64,000 bases of DNA from Leifsonia sp. AK011 (GTDB lineage Bacteria; Actinomycetota; Actinomycetes; Actinomycetales; Microbacteriaceae), in assembly GCF_013410945.1 (NCBI RefSeq), contig NZ_JACCCH010000001.1, positions 1,116,001-1,180,000 on the forward strand. The letters are read 5' to 3'. The stretch's first letter is position 1. Each line of letters starts with the position of its first letter. Both the position numbers and the translations under genes were made by a program. This document shows, in pieces, positions 34,744 to 43,234 of this stretch. The notes below the pieces were generated by a model, which was not told the DNA's origin, made no database searches, and saw only the letters and a program-made list of their open reading frames with translations.

Positions 34744-34815
34744 AACCCCCGCGACAAGCCACTTACAGCCCGTCGGGAGGGGAATTTTGCCCGGAAGTGG
34801 CTTCTCGTGGGGGTT
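34744..34815. repeat. Long imperfect inverted repeat between divergent genes
   Basis: Left arm 34744-34766 and right arm 34793-34815 pair over 23 bases with three mismatches (core AAGCCACTT with AAGTGGCTT); the loop is 26 bases. Unlike the other hairpins it lies between two divergent gene starts, so it cannot be a terminator for either and may be regulatory or a repeat remnant. Confidence 0.7.
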
Positions 34816-34839
34816 TACGAGGCCGCAACGTGGGCACGC

Positions 34840-34845
34840 CAGAAT
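34840..34845 (+). promoter_or_regulatory. Leaderless-type -10 box of the amidohydrolase gene
   Basis: CAGAAT, 6 bases, then ATG at 34852; one mismatch to TANNNT. Confidence 0.4.
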
Positions 34846-34851
34846 GAACGC

Positions 34852-36216
34852 ATGCTGCTCGTGACCAACGCCCTGCTCATTCCCGTCGACGACGGGCCCG
34901 ATGTTGTTCCCGACTCGTGGTTGCTCGTCGGAGACGACGGACGCATCGCCAGCCGCGGCACGGGCACCCCGCCATCCGTTCCCGCCGGCACCGAGGTGCT
35001 GGATGTCGAGGGCAAGTTCGTCGCCCCGGGTTTCGTCTCGGCGCACAGTCACCTCTTCACGAGCGCGACTCGCGGTCTCGGCGTCGACCAGACCCTGTAC
35101 GGCTGGTGCGACTCGATGCTCGGCTTCTTCGCCAACGTGGGCCCCGACCTCATGTACTGGAACACGCTGCACGGCTCCCTCGACTTCCTCGGCAACGGCG
35201 TCACGACCGCGTTCGACTTCACCGACCCCCGCCTGCCGTGGGAGCCCATGATCGCGGGCGCCCGCACGGGCGGCGGCGAACTGCGCCCGCTCGAGTACCT
35301 CACTCGGCAGGCCGACGCGAAGGCCGACGCGGGCATTCGCTACATCAACGCTGTCGGCATGGATGTCACGGTCGGCACCGACGACGAGATCTTCGAGCGC
35401 CTGGCGGCCGTCGTGGCCCACGACGCCGCCGCCGATCAGAGCCTGCGACTGAAGTCGGCGGTGTTCGGCGCGGTGCAGTGGTCACCACGGCGAGACGCGG
35501 CCGAGCTCGAGCTCGAGGCCATGCGTCGGTTCGGACTCATCAACGAGGCGCACTTCCTCGAGACGCGTGAAGCGGTGGACGTGCAACGCAGCAAGTTCGA
35601 GTGGTACGCCGAGGCCGGCGTGCTCGGGCCGGACCTGATCTTCGGCCACTTCATCCAGACGACGCCCGAGATCATCGACCGCGCCGCGGAGGCGGGTTCT
35701 GGCATGTCGTGGCAACCGGCATCCAACGGTCGGCTCGCGAGCGGCAACGCCGACCTGCCGCACATCCTGAAGGCAGGCATGACGGTCGGTGTCGGGCTCG
35801 ACGACCAGGCCTGCACCGACGTCGCCGACCCGTGGGGCAACATGCGGATCGGCATCTTCCAGCAGCGGGCCGCCACGGGCGACCCGAACACGATGAGCCC
35901 GGAGCTCATGCTGCGCCTGCACACGATCGGCTCCGCGAAGGTCCTCGGTATCGACGATCGGGTGGGCAGTCTCGAGGTCGGCAAGTTCGCCGACTTCCTG
36001 GTGGTCGACCCGCGTCGCCCCGATATCGGACCGCTGTGGCATCCCGTCGCCAACTACGTGCTCGCGTGTGGGCTGCGCAACCTCAAGCAGGTCTACGTGG
36101 GCGGCAAGCTCGTGTCGGAGGACGGGGTCTCGACGAACCCGCTCGCGGCGGAGGCCAGCGCCAAGCTCCACGAGCAGCTTCCGCTCGTCGCGACGCAGCA
36201 CGGGTGGCCCGCGTAG
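34852..36216 (+). CDS. Amidohydrolase of the TRZ/ATZ (cytosine deaminase-like) group
   Basis: A 454-residue metal-dependent hydrolase. SAHSHLFTSATRG has the HxH site, NEAHFLETRE and FGHFIQTTP supply the next two His, and VGLDDQACTD the catalytic Asp. The final KVLGIDDRVGSLEVGKFADFLVVD is the usual composite-domain return. Members deaminate or dechlorinate purines, pyrimidines and s-triazines, so an amine-releasing reaction on a heterocycle is likely. The exact substrate is not evident. Followed by a nested hairpin. Confidence 0.85.
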   Translation: MLLVTNALLIPVDDGPDVVPDSWLLVGDDGRIASRGTGTPPSVPAGTEVLDVEGKFVAPGFVSAHSHLFTSATRGLGVDQTLYGWCDSMLGFFANVGPDLMYWNTLHGSLDFLGNGVTTAFDFTDPRLPWEPMIAGARTGGGELRPLEYLTRQADAKADAGIRYINAVGMDVTVGTDDEIFERLAAVVAHDAAADQSLRLKSAVFGAVQWSPRRDAAELELEAMRRFGLINEAHFLETREAVDVQRSKFEWYAEAGVLGPDLIFGHFIQTTPEIIDRAAEAGSGMSWQPASNGRLASGNADLPHILKAGMTVGVGLDDQACTDVADPWGNMRIGIFQQRAATGDPNTMSPELMLRLHTIGSAKVLGIDDRVGSLEVGKFADFLVVDPRRPDIGPLWHPVANYVLACGLRNLKQVYVGGKLVSEDGVSTNPLAAEASAKLHEQLPLVATQHGWPA

Positions 36217-36221
36217 CGATC

Positions 36222-36289
36222 TGCACACGAACCCCGGGACACGCCGCTCAGGGGTGACGTCACGCGGCGCGTCCGCGAGAATGTGTGCA
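36222..36289. terminator. Nested inverted repeat after the amidohydrolase gene
   Basis: Outer arms TGCACAC (36222-36228) and GTGTGCA (36283-36289) enclose GGACACGCCGC (36237-36247) and GCGGCGCGTCC (36264-36274), 11 bases with one mismatch. It begins 5 bases after the stop codon, as expected of a terminator. Confidence 0.55.
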
Positions 36290-36329
36290 TCCCGGCGCGG
36301 GAATACTCCGCGGTTGCGTCGGTTGAATC

Positions 36330-36341
36330 ATGCGTACGCAT
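36330..36341. promoter_or_regulatory. Perfect 12-base palindrome upstream of the monooxygenase
   Basis: ATGCGTACGCAT, 22 bases before the ATG of the luciferase-like gene, in the position of a repressor operator over the promoter or transcript start. No regulator is adjacent. Confidence 0.45.
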
Positions 36342-36363
36342 AGAAACGAAGCAAGGGAAGATC

Positions 36364-37398
36364 ATGGCAGAGCAGGTCCAGTTCGGACTCGACACCTTCG
36401 GAGACGTGACGCTGGCGCCGGATGGCTCGGCCATCAGCCAGGCGCAGGTGATCCGCAACGTGGTCGCAGAGGGCGTGCTCGCCGACGAGCTCGGCCTCGA
36501 CTTCTTCGGCGTTGGTGAGCATCACCGCGAGGACTTCGCCATCTCGGCACCGGAGACGGTGCTCGCGGGCATCGCCACCCAGACCAAGAACATCCACCTC
36601 GGCTCCGCCGTCACCGTGCTCTCATCCGACGACCCGATCCGCGTCTACCAGCGCTTCGCCACGGTGGATGCCCTGTCCCACGGCCGCGCGGAGGTCATCC
36701 TCGGTCGCGGCTCCTTCACCGAGTCGTTCCCGCTCTTCGGCTTCAATCTCGCCCAGTACGAGGAACTCTTCGAGCAGAAGCTCGACCTCTTCAGCAAGCT
36801 CATCACGGAGGAGCCGGTCACCTGGAGCGGCAGCTTCCGCACCCCGCTCCAGGACCAGAATGTGTACCCGCGGACGGAGGGCGGACACATCCGCACCTGG
36901 GTCGGAGTCGGTGGCAGTCCCGAGTCCGTCGTGCGAGCAGCACGGTACGACCTGCCGCTCGTGCTGGCCATCATCGGCGGCGACCCGGAGCGGTTCGCGC
37001 CCTACGTGGAGCTCTTCCACCGCGCCCTTGCCCAGATGGAGAAGCCCGACCTGCCGGTGGCGGTCCACTCTCCCGGTCACGTTGCCGACACCGACGAGGA
37101 GGCGGCAGAGCAGTTCTGGGAGCCGTACCGCGGAATGCGCGACCGCATCGGCCGTGAGCGCGGCTGGCCTCCCATGGACATCGCCGAGTTCCGCCACGAG
37201 ATCGAGCACGGAGCGCTCTACCTCGGTTCGCCGGAGACGGTCGCGCGCAAGATGGCGACGAAGATCAAGGCCCTCGGCGTGCAGCGCTTCGACCTCAAGT
37301 ACTCGGCGGGGTCCCTTCCGCACGAGACGATGATGCACTCGATCGAACTGTATGGCTCGAAGGTCGTGCCGATGGTCAAGGAGATGCTCGCGGAGTAG
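36364..37398 (+). CDS. Luciferase-like (LLM class) flavin-dependent oxidoreductase
   Basis: A 344-residue bacterial-luciferase-fold enzyme. FFGVGEHHREDFAISAPETVLAGIA, IHLGSAVTVLSSDDPIRVYQ and EVILGRGSFTESFPLFG are the diagnostic blocks (each quoted in part: GVGEHHREDFAISAP, GSAVTVLSSDDP, LGRGSFTESF) and TWVGVGGSPESV lies near the flavin phosphate site. These enzymes use FMNH2 or F420; which one is used here is not clear. AAGGGAAG precedes the ATG. No reductase is adjacent. Confidence 0.9.
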   Translation: MAEQVQFGLDTFGDVTLAPDGSAISQAQVIRNVVAEGVLADELGLDFFGVGEHHREDFAISAPETVLAGIATQTKNIHLGSAVTVLSSDDPIRVYQRFATVDALSHGRAEVILGRGSFTESFPLFGFNLAQYEELFEQKLDLFSKLITEEPVTWSGSFRTPLQDQNVYPRTEGGHIRTWVGVGGSPESVVRAARYDLPLVLAIIGGDPERFAPYVELFHRALAQMEKPDLPVAVHSPGHVADTDEEAAEQFWEPYRGMRDRIGRERGWPPMDIAEFRHEIEHGALYLGSPETVARKMATKIKALGVQRFDLKYSAGSLPHETMMHSIELYGSKVVPMVKEMLAE

Positions 37399-37466
37399 CC
37401 CGGCGGCGTGCATCCGCACAGGCCCGTTGGCCTAATGTGGGGATGCACGCTCTCGAGAGGAACTTC

Positions 37467-37712
37467 ATGTCCGAGTACATCTACGCCGGCCCCGCAGACA
37501 TCGACCGCGCGATCGCCTTCCTGGTCGCCCTGGATGCCCAGCAGCGCAACGCACTCGCGGTGCTCGAGATCGATGACGCGATCCAGGAGGCCGAGGGCCA
37601 GTACGAGAAGGCGCTCGCCGACCCCGCCTACCGTCCCGACGACGACTTCATCGCCCGCCTGAGCGGTTACCTCGCGATGGCCGACGACCGCGAGAACCCC
37701 AAGCTCGCCTAG
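37467..37712 (+). CDS. Small acidic alpha-helical protein
   Basis: An 81-residue protein, mostly helix: DIDRAIAFLVALDAQQRNALAVLEIDDAIQEAE and DDDFIARLSGYLAMADDREN. I do not recognise it. GAGAGG 6 bases before the ATG at 37467 supports that start; TAATGT (37433-37438) would begin transcription near an in-frame ATG at 37443, which could give an 8-residue longer form. It ends just before repeat copy B. Confidence 0.65.
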   Translation: MSEYIYAGPADIDRAIAFLVALDAQQRNALAVLEIDDAIQEAEGQYEKALADPAYRPDDDFIARLSGYLAMADDRENPKLA

Positions 37713-37721
37713 TTCTTCCTC

Positions 37722-37783
37722 CGTGACTTGCCCACTTCGGCCAGTGCAGATCGAATCAGACCGGCCGAAGTGGGCAACTCACG
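37722..37783. repeat. Extragenic palindromic repeat, family 1, copy B
   Basis: A 21-base stem with one mismatch (left core GTGACTTGCCCACTTCGG, right arm 37763-37783) and a 20-base loop starting AGTGCAGATCG. Arms and loop start match copy A at 10016-10081. The right arm contains the TGA stop of the DUF4349 gene (37781-37779), so the element ends that reading frame. Confidence 0.85.
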
Positions 37784-38669
37784 ATTCCACGGGAGTGGAT
37801 GCCCCGGCCGCGGCATCCGCGGTGCGAGCCTTCGCACGCTTCCGCCACCGCACGATGAACAGCACAACGCCCGTGATGAGTGCTGCGAACACGATCCACG
37901 GCAGCAGCACGCCGAAGACGACGACGAGGCCGGCAAAGAAGCCGACGAACGCGTTCCAGCCGGCCGCGAGGCCGTCGAGGAACGTGATCGGCTCCTGCAC
38001 GGGTGCGTCGGCGACGGAGACGAGGTTGAGCGTGACGGTCGACAGCGACACCTGGTCGGCGTAGTAACGCCGCTCGGCCTCCATGCTCTCGAGCTGCGCC
38101 TGGCGGTCGGAGATGGCGGTCTCGAGTGCGATGAGGTTGTCGGTATCGGTTGCCGTCGTGAGGAGGGCCTCGAGTCGGTCGATCGAGGCGCTCAGGGCGC
38201 TGATGCGCGCGTCGAGATCCTGCGTTGCCATCGTCACGTCGTTCGATGTGAGCGACAGCTCCTGCACCTCGCCGAGGGCCTTGAGTTTGTCGAGTGTCTC
38301 GGTGAGGTCGTCCGCCGGCAGCCGCAGGGTGAGGGTTGCCCTGCCCCGGTCACCCTCGGTGGGTGCGGTCTCGTCACGACCGTCCACGCGGCCGCCTACC
38401 GACTCGGCGATCTTGATGGCTTCGGACGATGCCTCAAGCGGGTCCTCCACCGTCACCGTCAGCCACCCGGTCACGATCACCTCGCGGTCGGCGGATGCCT
38501 CGGGGTTCGCCGCCGTATCGAGAGCGGCTCCCTCCTCCGACATCTTCTCGGGGTTCGCGCCGGAGCCCGCGTCGCGAACGCCCATATCGGACGAGCTTCC
38601 CGCGGTGCATCCCGACAGCGCGAGGGTGGCGAGCACCAGGGCCGTGGGAAGAATCAGAATGCGCCTCAT
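37779..38669 (-). CDS. DUF4349 lipoprotein with C-terminal membrane helix
   Basis: A 296-residue envelope protein. The signal peptide ends in the lipobox LALSGC, so it should be a lipoprotein. A low-complexity linker follows, then the DUF4349 domain with a coiled coil (about 110-220; LDARISALSASIDRLEALLT), a C-terminal transmembrane helix and a basic tail KRAKAR. TAGCGT is 7 bases before the ATG at 38669. The stop lies inside the palindromic repeat. Function unknown; DUF4349 proteins may act as membrane stress or anti-sigma-like factors, which is not shown here. Confidence 0.85.
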   Translation of the reverse strand: MRRILILPTALVLATLALSGCTAGSSSDMGVRDAGSGANPEKMSEEGAALDTAANPEASADREVIVTGWLTVTVEDPLEASSEAIKIAESVGGRVDGRDETAPTEGDRGRATLTLRLPADDLTETLDKLKALGEVQELSLTSNDVTMATQDLDARISALSASIDRLEALLTTATDTDNLIALETAISDRQAQLESMEAERRYYADQVSLSTVTLNLVSVADAPVQEPITFLDGLAAGWNAFVGFFAGLVVVFGVLLPWIVFAALITGVVLFIVRWRKRAKARTADAAAGASTPVES

Positions 38670-38676
38670 GGTCATC

Positions 38677-38682
38677 ACGCTA
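38677..38682 (-). promoter_or_regulatory. Leaderless-type -10 box of the DUF4349 gene
   Basis: Minus-strand TAGCGT, 7 bases, then ATG at 38669; the ATG at 38675 lies within this spacer. Confidence 0.5.
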
Positions 38683-38878
38683 AGTCGTGCGGGTGGCACG
38701 CGCTACCCAACGTTTACAACGATTCGGGCGTCATACCGGGTAGCCGTCCTGTGAGCGTTCTCCGCGATCCCTGACAGGAACATGTGTATCCGCTCCACGG
38801 GAATGTCCCCCGTAATAGGGTCAAAGAACCGACCACCGGGTCGGCATCGACACCGTGACCAACCACAAGGAGGACACC

Positions 38879-39094
38879 ATGGGTCTGCTGGACAACGCGA
38901 AGGACGCAGCCGAGGCAACCGGCAAGAAGGTCGGCGAGTGGGTGGACGACACCAAGGAGCGTGTCGCAGACAAGGTCGACGAGATTCAGGCCGATGCCGA
39001 GGTCAAGCGCAAGGAGGCGGAGCTGCGCAAGGCAGAGGCCGACCGCGACGCAACCGAGGCCAAGAACGAGTACAAGGAGGAGCTGCGCGACTGA
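38879..39094 (+). CDS. Small charged coiled-coil (LEA/CsbD-like) protein
   Basis: A 71-residue protein made almost wholly of charged helix (KKVGEWVDDTKERVADKVDE, then KRKEAELRKAEADRDATEAK), with a short MGLLDNAKDAAEA amphipathic start. Such composition recalls late-embryogenesis-abundant or CsbD-like stress proteins; the match is not specific. AAGGAGG 6-7 bases before the ATG is a strong ribosome-binding site. TAGGGT (38816-38821) is a likely -10 box, giving a 50-base leader with a small stem, CCGAC-GTCGG (38829-38844). Confidence 0.72.
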   Translation: MGLLDNAKDAAEATGKKVGEWVDDTKERVADKVDEIQADAEVKRKEAELRKAEADRDATEAKNEYKEELRD

Positions 39095-39102
39095 CGCAGC
39101 GA

Positions 39103-39108
39103 TACTCT
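39103..39108 (+). promoter_or_regulatory. Leaderless-type -10 box of the alpha/beta hydrolase gene
   Basis: TACTCT, 6 bases, then ATG at 39115. Confidence 0.5.
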
Positions 39109-39114
39109 CGGTGC

Positions 39115-39912
39115 ATGGGCTGGCTACGTCGTTTCCTCTCGACGTTCCGCCGCACGCGACCGCCCCTTCTCCATATCGCCGCAGACGTGGGGGAGGGGCC
39201 GGTCATCATCCTGCTCCACGGCATCGCATCGTCCGCCGCGACCTTCCGCCGCGTCCTCCCTCAGTTGGATGACCGGTACCGCTGCATCAGCCTCGATCTG
39301 CTGGGGTTCGGTGAGTCTCCGGCGCCGCCGGATGCCACGTACACGATCGAGGAGCACGTGGCATCCATCAGGGCCACCATCGATTCGCTGAGGCTCCGAG
39401 CGCCGTTCATCCTCGTCGGGCATTCGCTGGGTGCCCTTCTCGCCGCGCGCTACACGGCACAGAACCCCGGCCATGTTTCCCGGCTGGTGCTCGCCAGCCC
39501 TCCCGTCTACCTCTCGCCCTCGGAGTTGAGCGACCCCGTCGCCCGGGCGCAGGTCGGCCTCTACCTGCGTGCCTACGAGTTCCTCCGGGCCAACCGCGAC
39601 TTCACGATGGCGACGGCCTCCGCGCTCTCCCGGCTTATGCGCCTGGGTTCGGTGCTCGAGGTCACCGACCGCAACTGGAATGCGTTCATCCTGAGTCTCA
39701 AGAACTGCATCGAATCGCAGACCACCGTCTCTGACATCTCGCGGGTGTCGGTGCCCATCGATGTCGTCTACGGCACGCTCGACCAGTTCATCGCCCCGGG
39801 CACCCTGCGCATCATCGCGCAGATGCGCCACGTGACCATGCACAAGGTCGATGCCAACGATCATCTTGTGAGGTCGCGCCTGGCCAGGAAGCTCGTCTCC
39901 GTCATCGGCTGA
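39115..39912 (+). CDS. Alpha/beta hydrolase
   Basis: A 265-residue hydrolase: oxyanion motif LLHGIASSAATF, nucleophile elbow VGHSLGALLAARY (Ser about 105), Asp in VYGTLDQFI and His in DANDHLVRS. There is no signal peptide; the basic MGWLRRFLSTFRRTRP start may touch the membrane. The group includes C-C hydrolases and esterases of aromatic breakdown, but no such pathway is near. The leaderless start excludes the much longer open frame upstream. Confidence 0.87.
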   Translation: MGWLRRFLSTFRRTRPPLLHIAADVGEGPVIILLHGIASSAATFRRVLPQLDDRYRCISLDLLGFGESPAPPDATYTIEEHVASIRATIDSLRLRAPFILVGHSLGALLAARYTAQNPGHVSRLVLASPPVYLSPSELSDPVARAQVGLYLRAYEFLRANRDFTMATASALSRLMRLGSVLEVTDRNWNAFILSLKNCIESQTTVSDISRVSVPIDVVYGTLDQFIAPGTLRIIAQMRHVTMHKVDANDHLVRSRLARKLVSVIG

Positions 39913-39942
39913 CCACGCGCCGATCGACCGCCCGTGATCGGT

Positions 39943-39948
39943 TACCGT
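39943..39948 (+). promoter_or_regulatory. Leaderless-type -10 box of the aldo/keto reductase gene
   Basis: TACCGT, 6 bases, then ATG at 39955. Confidence 0.5.
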
Positions 39949-39954
39949 AAACCC

Positions 39955-40941
39955 ATGGACACTCGCACCACCTCGCGGCTCGGCCGCGACATCTCCGTCA
40001 TCGGACTCGGAACCTGGCAGCTCGGCGCCGACTGGGGGGACGTCAGTGAGGCGGATGCCCGTGCCATCCTCGACGCGTCCGTCGAGTCCGGCGTGACGAT
40101 CTTCGACACGGCAGACGTCTACGGGGACGGCCGGAGCGAGGAGATCATCGGAGGCTACCTCGCCGACCGTTCCGACCTCGACATCTTCGTGGCCACGAAG
40201 ATGGGCCGCCGTCTCGACCAGGTCCCGGAGAACTACTCGATGGCGAACTTCCGCGAGTGGACGGACCGCTCGCGCCGCAACCTCCAGCGCGACACGCTCG
40301 ATCTCGTGCAGCTCCACTGCCCGCCCACGGCCGTGTACGTGGAGGACCGCACCTACGACGCGCTCGACACCCTCGTCGAGGAGGGCGCGATCGCACGCTA
40401 CGGCGTCAGCGTCGAGACCGTTGAGCAGGCGCTCCTGGCCATCGCGCGACCGAACGTCACGAGCGTGCAGATCATCCTCAATGCCTTCCGTCTGAAGCCG
40501 CTCGACGCGGTGCTGCCCGCCGCCCTCGAGGCGGGCGTGGCGGTCATCGCCCGTGTGCCCCTCGCCTCGGGCCTGCTCAGCGGCAAGTACACCAAGGACA
40601 CGGTCTTCGCCGAGAATGACCACCGCACCTTCAACCGTCAGGGCGAGGCCTTCGACGTGGGCGAGACGTTCTCGGGTGTCGACTTCGAGTCCGGGGTCGC
40701 CGCCGCCCGTGAGTTCGCGGAGTTCGCCGATTCGCAGGGGCTCACGCCGCCGGTTGCCGCACTCGCGTGGCTTGCCCAGTTGTCGGGCGTGACGACGGTG
40801 ATCCCCGGCGCGCGCACGGTGCGCCAAGCGCAGTCGAACGCGTCAGCAGGCTCGGTTGCTCGTCTCACGCCGGAGTTCACCGCGCAGGTGCGCGACCTCT
40901 ACGACCGCTACTTCCGTGAGGCGATTCACTCGCGCTGGTGA
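39955..40941 (+). CDS. Aldo/keto reductase
   Basis: A 328-residue NADPH-type aldo/keto reductase. IFDTADVYGDGRSEEIIG carries the catalytic Asp and Tyr, VATKMGRR the Lys, VQLHCPPTAV the His, and VIPGARTVRQAQSNASAG the cofactor-binding end. It belongs to the general AKR12/YghZ-like class with broad carbonyl substrates. It differs from the aldose dehydrogenase at 3.7 kb in the GxGxW N-terminal block. The last 16 bases overlap the convergent hydrolase gene. Confidence 0.9.
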   Translation: MDTRTTSRLGRDISVIGLGTWQLGADWGDVSEADARAILDASVESGVTIFDTADVYGDGRSEEIIGGYLADRSDLDIFVATKMGRRLDQVPENYSMANFREWTDRSRRNLQRDTLDLVQLHCPPTAVYVEDRTYDALDTLVEEGAIARYGVSVETVEQALLAIARPNVTSVQIILNAFRLKPLDAVLPAALEAGVAVIARVPLASGLLSGKYTKDTVFAENDHRTFNRQGEAFDVGETFSGVDFESGVAAAREFAEFADSQGLTPPVAALAWLAQLSGVTTVIPGARTVRQAQSNASAGSVARLTPEFTAQVRDLYDRYFREAIHSRW

Positions 40942-41651
40942 CCCAGCAGTCGCTCGCGGAGTGCGTCGAGGGTCACCTCGGGCACGTCCCGCTGTGGCGA
41001 GTGGCCCGCGCCGGTGATCACGCGGTATTCGATCGATGGATTCGACTCGGCGAGTGATCGCGCGAGCTCGGGGTCGAGCATCGTGTACACGGCGGGGTCG
41101 CCGGAGAGGATGAGGGTCGGCACCGCGAGCGCGCGGGCCTCGGCGACCACGTTCCACTCGCCGGCATCGGTGAAGGTGCGGCCGACGGCATCCGGGACCA
41201 CCGCGCGCACGCCCGCGAGCTTCGCTGCCCGGTCGCGCTCGTGCCAGTGCGGCTTGGCCTCGGCGATGGATGCCTCATCCAGGGCCAGCTCGGCGATCTG
41301 GTCGGCCGCAACCGCCTCGAACTCGGCCTCCGGCACCTCGAGCACGGGATCGAGCAGCACGAGGGATCGCGCGAAGCCTGGCTGGGAGGCGGCCACCACG
41401 GCGGCGGCGCCGCCGAGCGAGTGCCCGACGACCGCGTCCCAGTCCTCGCGGGGAAGGTCGGCGGCGTAGTCCGCCACCGTGTACCGCTCGCCCGCGGGGG
41501 AGGAGCCGTGGCCGCGAAGATCGACCGCGGTCAGTCGCGCGTGAGGCGCGAGTTCCTCGACGACCCGCCACCACGACTCCGCGGACGAACTGAGCCCGTG
41601 AACGAGGAGAATGCGCGGGCCGGAACTGCCCCAGTGGTAGGTGGCGAGCAT
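40926..41651 (-). CDS. Alpha/beta hydrolase
   Basis: A 241-residue hydrolase: LLVHGLSSSAESW oxyanion motif, VVGHSLGGAAAV nucleophile elbow, an Asp in LSGDPAVY and a His in GAGHSPQRD. The LRGHGSSP segment is typical of the large lipase/MhpC-like group. Substrate unknown. TAGCGT is 6 bases before the ATG, giving a leaderless start. Confidence 0.87.
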   Translation of the reverse strand: MLATYHWGSSGPRILLVHGLSSSAESWWRVVEELAPHARLTAVDLRGHGSSPAGERYTVADYAADLPREDWDAVVGHSLGGAAAVVAASQPGFARSLVLLDPVLEVPEAEFEAVAADQIAELALDEASIAEAKPHWHERDRAAKLAGVRAVVPDAVGRTFTDAGEWNVVAEARALAVPTLILSGDPAVYTMLDPELARSLAESNPSIEYRVITGAGHSPQRDVPEVTLDALRERLLGHQRE

Positions 41652-41657
41652 CCCACC

Positions 41658-41663
41658 ACGCTA
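41658..41663 (-). promoter_or_regulatory. Leaderless-type -10 box of the 241-residue hydrolase gene
   Basis: Minus-strand TAGCGT, 6 bases, then ATG at 41651. Confidence 0.5.
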
Positions 41664-41712
41664 CGGGATGCCCCGGCGGCGAGCGCAATGTGACGGGAGC
41701 GCCCCGCGATCT

Positions 41713-41727
41713 ATGACACCATGTCAT
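41713..41727. promoter_or_regulatory. Inverted repeat upstream of the exopolysaccharide cluster
   Basis: ATGACA-CCA-TGTCAT, a perfect 6-base dyad with a 3-base centre, 29 bases before the GTG of the Wzc-like gene. Candidate operator for the whole cluster. Confidence 0.45.
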
Positions 41728-41755
41728 GACTGGCGTGCAGCGGAAAGGGTTCATC

Positions 41756-43147
41756 GTGGAGCTTCGCGATTACTTCCGTGTGCTCCGGCGCAGCTGGATT
41801 CTCATTGCCCTGAGCTTCCTCGTGGCCGTCGGTATCGCTGCGACGATCTCCCTTGTGCAGACGCCGCAGTTCAGCGCATCGTCGAAGGTCTTCGTCTCCA
41901 CCCAGGCCGGTGAGACCCCACAGGATCTCGTGCAGGGCAACAACTTCACGCAGGCCAGGGTCAAGACCTACGCGTCACTCGTGACGACCCCCATCGTGCT
42001 CGACTCGGTGATCGACAACGTCGGTCTCGACATCTCGGCTGCGGAACTCGCCCTCCAGATCAGCGCGTCGTCGCCGCTCGATACGACACTCATCACCATC
42101 ACGGTGACCGACACCGACCCGCGCCGTGCCGCGAACATCGCCAACGCGGCATCGCAGAGCCTGTCGGCTGTCGTGCGCGAGATCGAGTCCACCGGCGAGA
42201 GCCTGTCGCCCGTGAAGCTCACCCGGGTGCAGAAGGCCACGGTGCCGACGGATGCCGTGAGCCCCAACATCCCGCTCAACATCGCGCTCGGCATCTTCAT
42301 CGGTCTCGTGATCGGCATCCTCGCGGCCGTGCTGCGCGAAGTGCTGGATACGCGCATCCGCAACGAGCGGGACATCGAGGCCCTCACCGACATCCCGATC
42401 ATCGGTGGTATCGCCTTCGACCCTCGGGCCGTCGAGCGACCCCTCATCGTGCACGAGGATCCGCGCAGCCCGCGGGCCGAGTCGTTCCGATCGCTGCGCA
42501 CGAACCTCCAGTTCCTCGACATCGAGCGCCCGTCGCAGGCCTTCGTGACGACGTCAGCAGTCGAGCAGGAGGGCAAGAGCACGACGTCGGCGAACCTCGC
42601 GATCTCCATGGCGGACGCGGGCAAGCGTGTGCTGCTCATCGATGCGGACCTCCGCCGCCCCAAGGTCGCCGACTACATGGGGCTCGAGGGGGCCGTCGGC
42701 CTCACCGATGTGCTCATCGGCAAGGCGAAGCTCACCGACGTCATCCAGCCGTGGGGCTCCGGTTCGCTCTCGGTGCTCCCCGCTGGCACGGTGCCGCCCA
42801 ACCCGAGCGAACTCCTCAGCTCGGCGGCGATGCAGAAGCTCGTCAACTACGTGCTCGAGAAGTTCGATGCCGTGATCTTCGACGCACCCCCGCTGCTTCC
42901 CGTGACGGATGCCGCGATCCTCGCCAAGAAGGTCGGTGGCGTCATCCTCGTGGTCGCTGCGGGCCGCACGCACAAGAACCAGGTGCGGGGCGTTCTCACG
43001 TCCCTGCGCAACGCCGGGGCGGATGCCTCGGGCATCGTCATCACGATGCTCCCCTCGAAGGGACCCGACGCCTACGGCTATGGGCGCTATGGCTACTATG
43101 GGTACGGTTCCGGCACAGCTGCCGCCGAGGAGATACCCGCTCCTTAG
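41756..43147 (+). CDS. Wzz-BY-kinase (Wzc/CapAB-like) polysaccharide co-polymerase
   Basis: A 463-residue protein. The Wzz domain (residues 1-200) has two transmembrane helices (about 13-33 and 170-190). The cytoplasmic bacterial tyrosine kinase domain follows: Walker A SAVEQEGKSTTSANLA, Walker A' LLIDADLRRPK and Walker B VIFDAPPLL. The C-terminus has a Tyr cluster, DAYGYGRYGYYGYGSG, for autophosphorylation. It controls chain length and export of the glycan together with the phosphatase encoded next. AAAGGG 6 bases before the GTG sets the start. First gene of the cluster. Confidence 0.94.
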   Translation: MELRDYFRVLRRSWILIALSFLVAVGIAATISLVQTPQFSASSKVFVSTQAGETPQDLVQGNNFTQARVKTYASLVTTPIVLDSVIDNVGLDISAAELALQISASSPLDTTLITITVTDTDPRRAANIANAASQSLSAVVREIESTGESLSPVKLTRVQKATVPTDAVSPNIPLNIALGIFIGLVIGILAAVLREVLDTRIRNERDIEALTDIPIIGGIAFDPRAVERPLIVHEDPRSPRAESFRSLRTNLQFLDIERPSQAFVTTSAVEQEGKSTTSANLAISMADAGKRVLLIDADLRRPKVADYMGLEGAVGLTDVLIGKAKLTDVIQPWGSGSLSVLPAGTVPPNPSELLSSAAMQKLVNYVLEKFDAVIFDAPPLLPVTDAAILAKKVGGVILVVAAGRTHKNQVRGVLTSLRNAGADASGIVITMLPSKGPDAYGYGRYGYYGYGSGTAAAEEIPAP

Positions 43148-43234
43148 CGTGCCGCCGGTCCGCAGCATCCACGGCACCGGTGCCCGACACGGTGGTCGTG
43201 TGTACTCGAGCGTCGTGGCGAAGGCTGGAGCGGC

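Noticed and set aside
38782-39114. Long upstream extension of the alpha/beta hydrolase frame (from 38782)
   Set aside because: It overlaps the small charged protein gene in another frame, is low complexity, and the leaderless promoter fixes the start at 39115.
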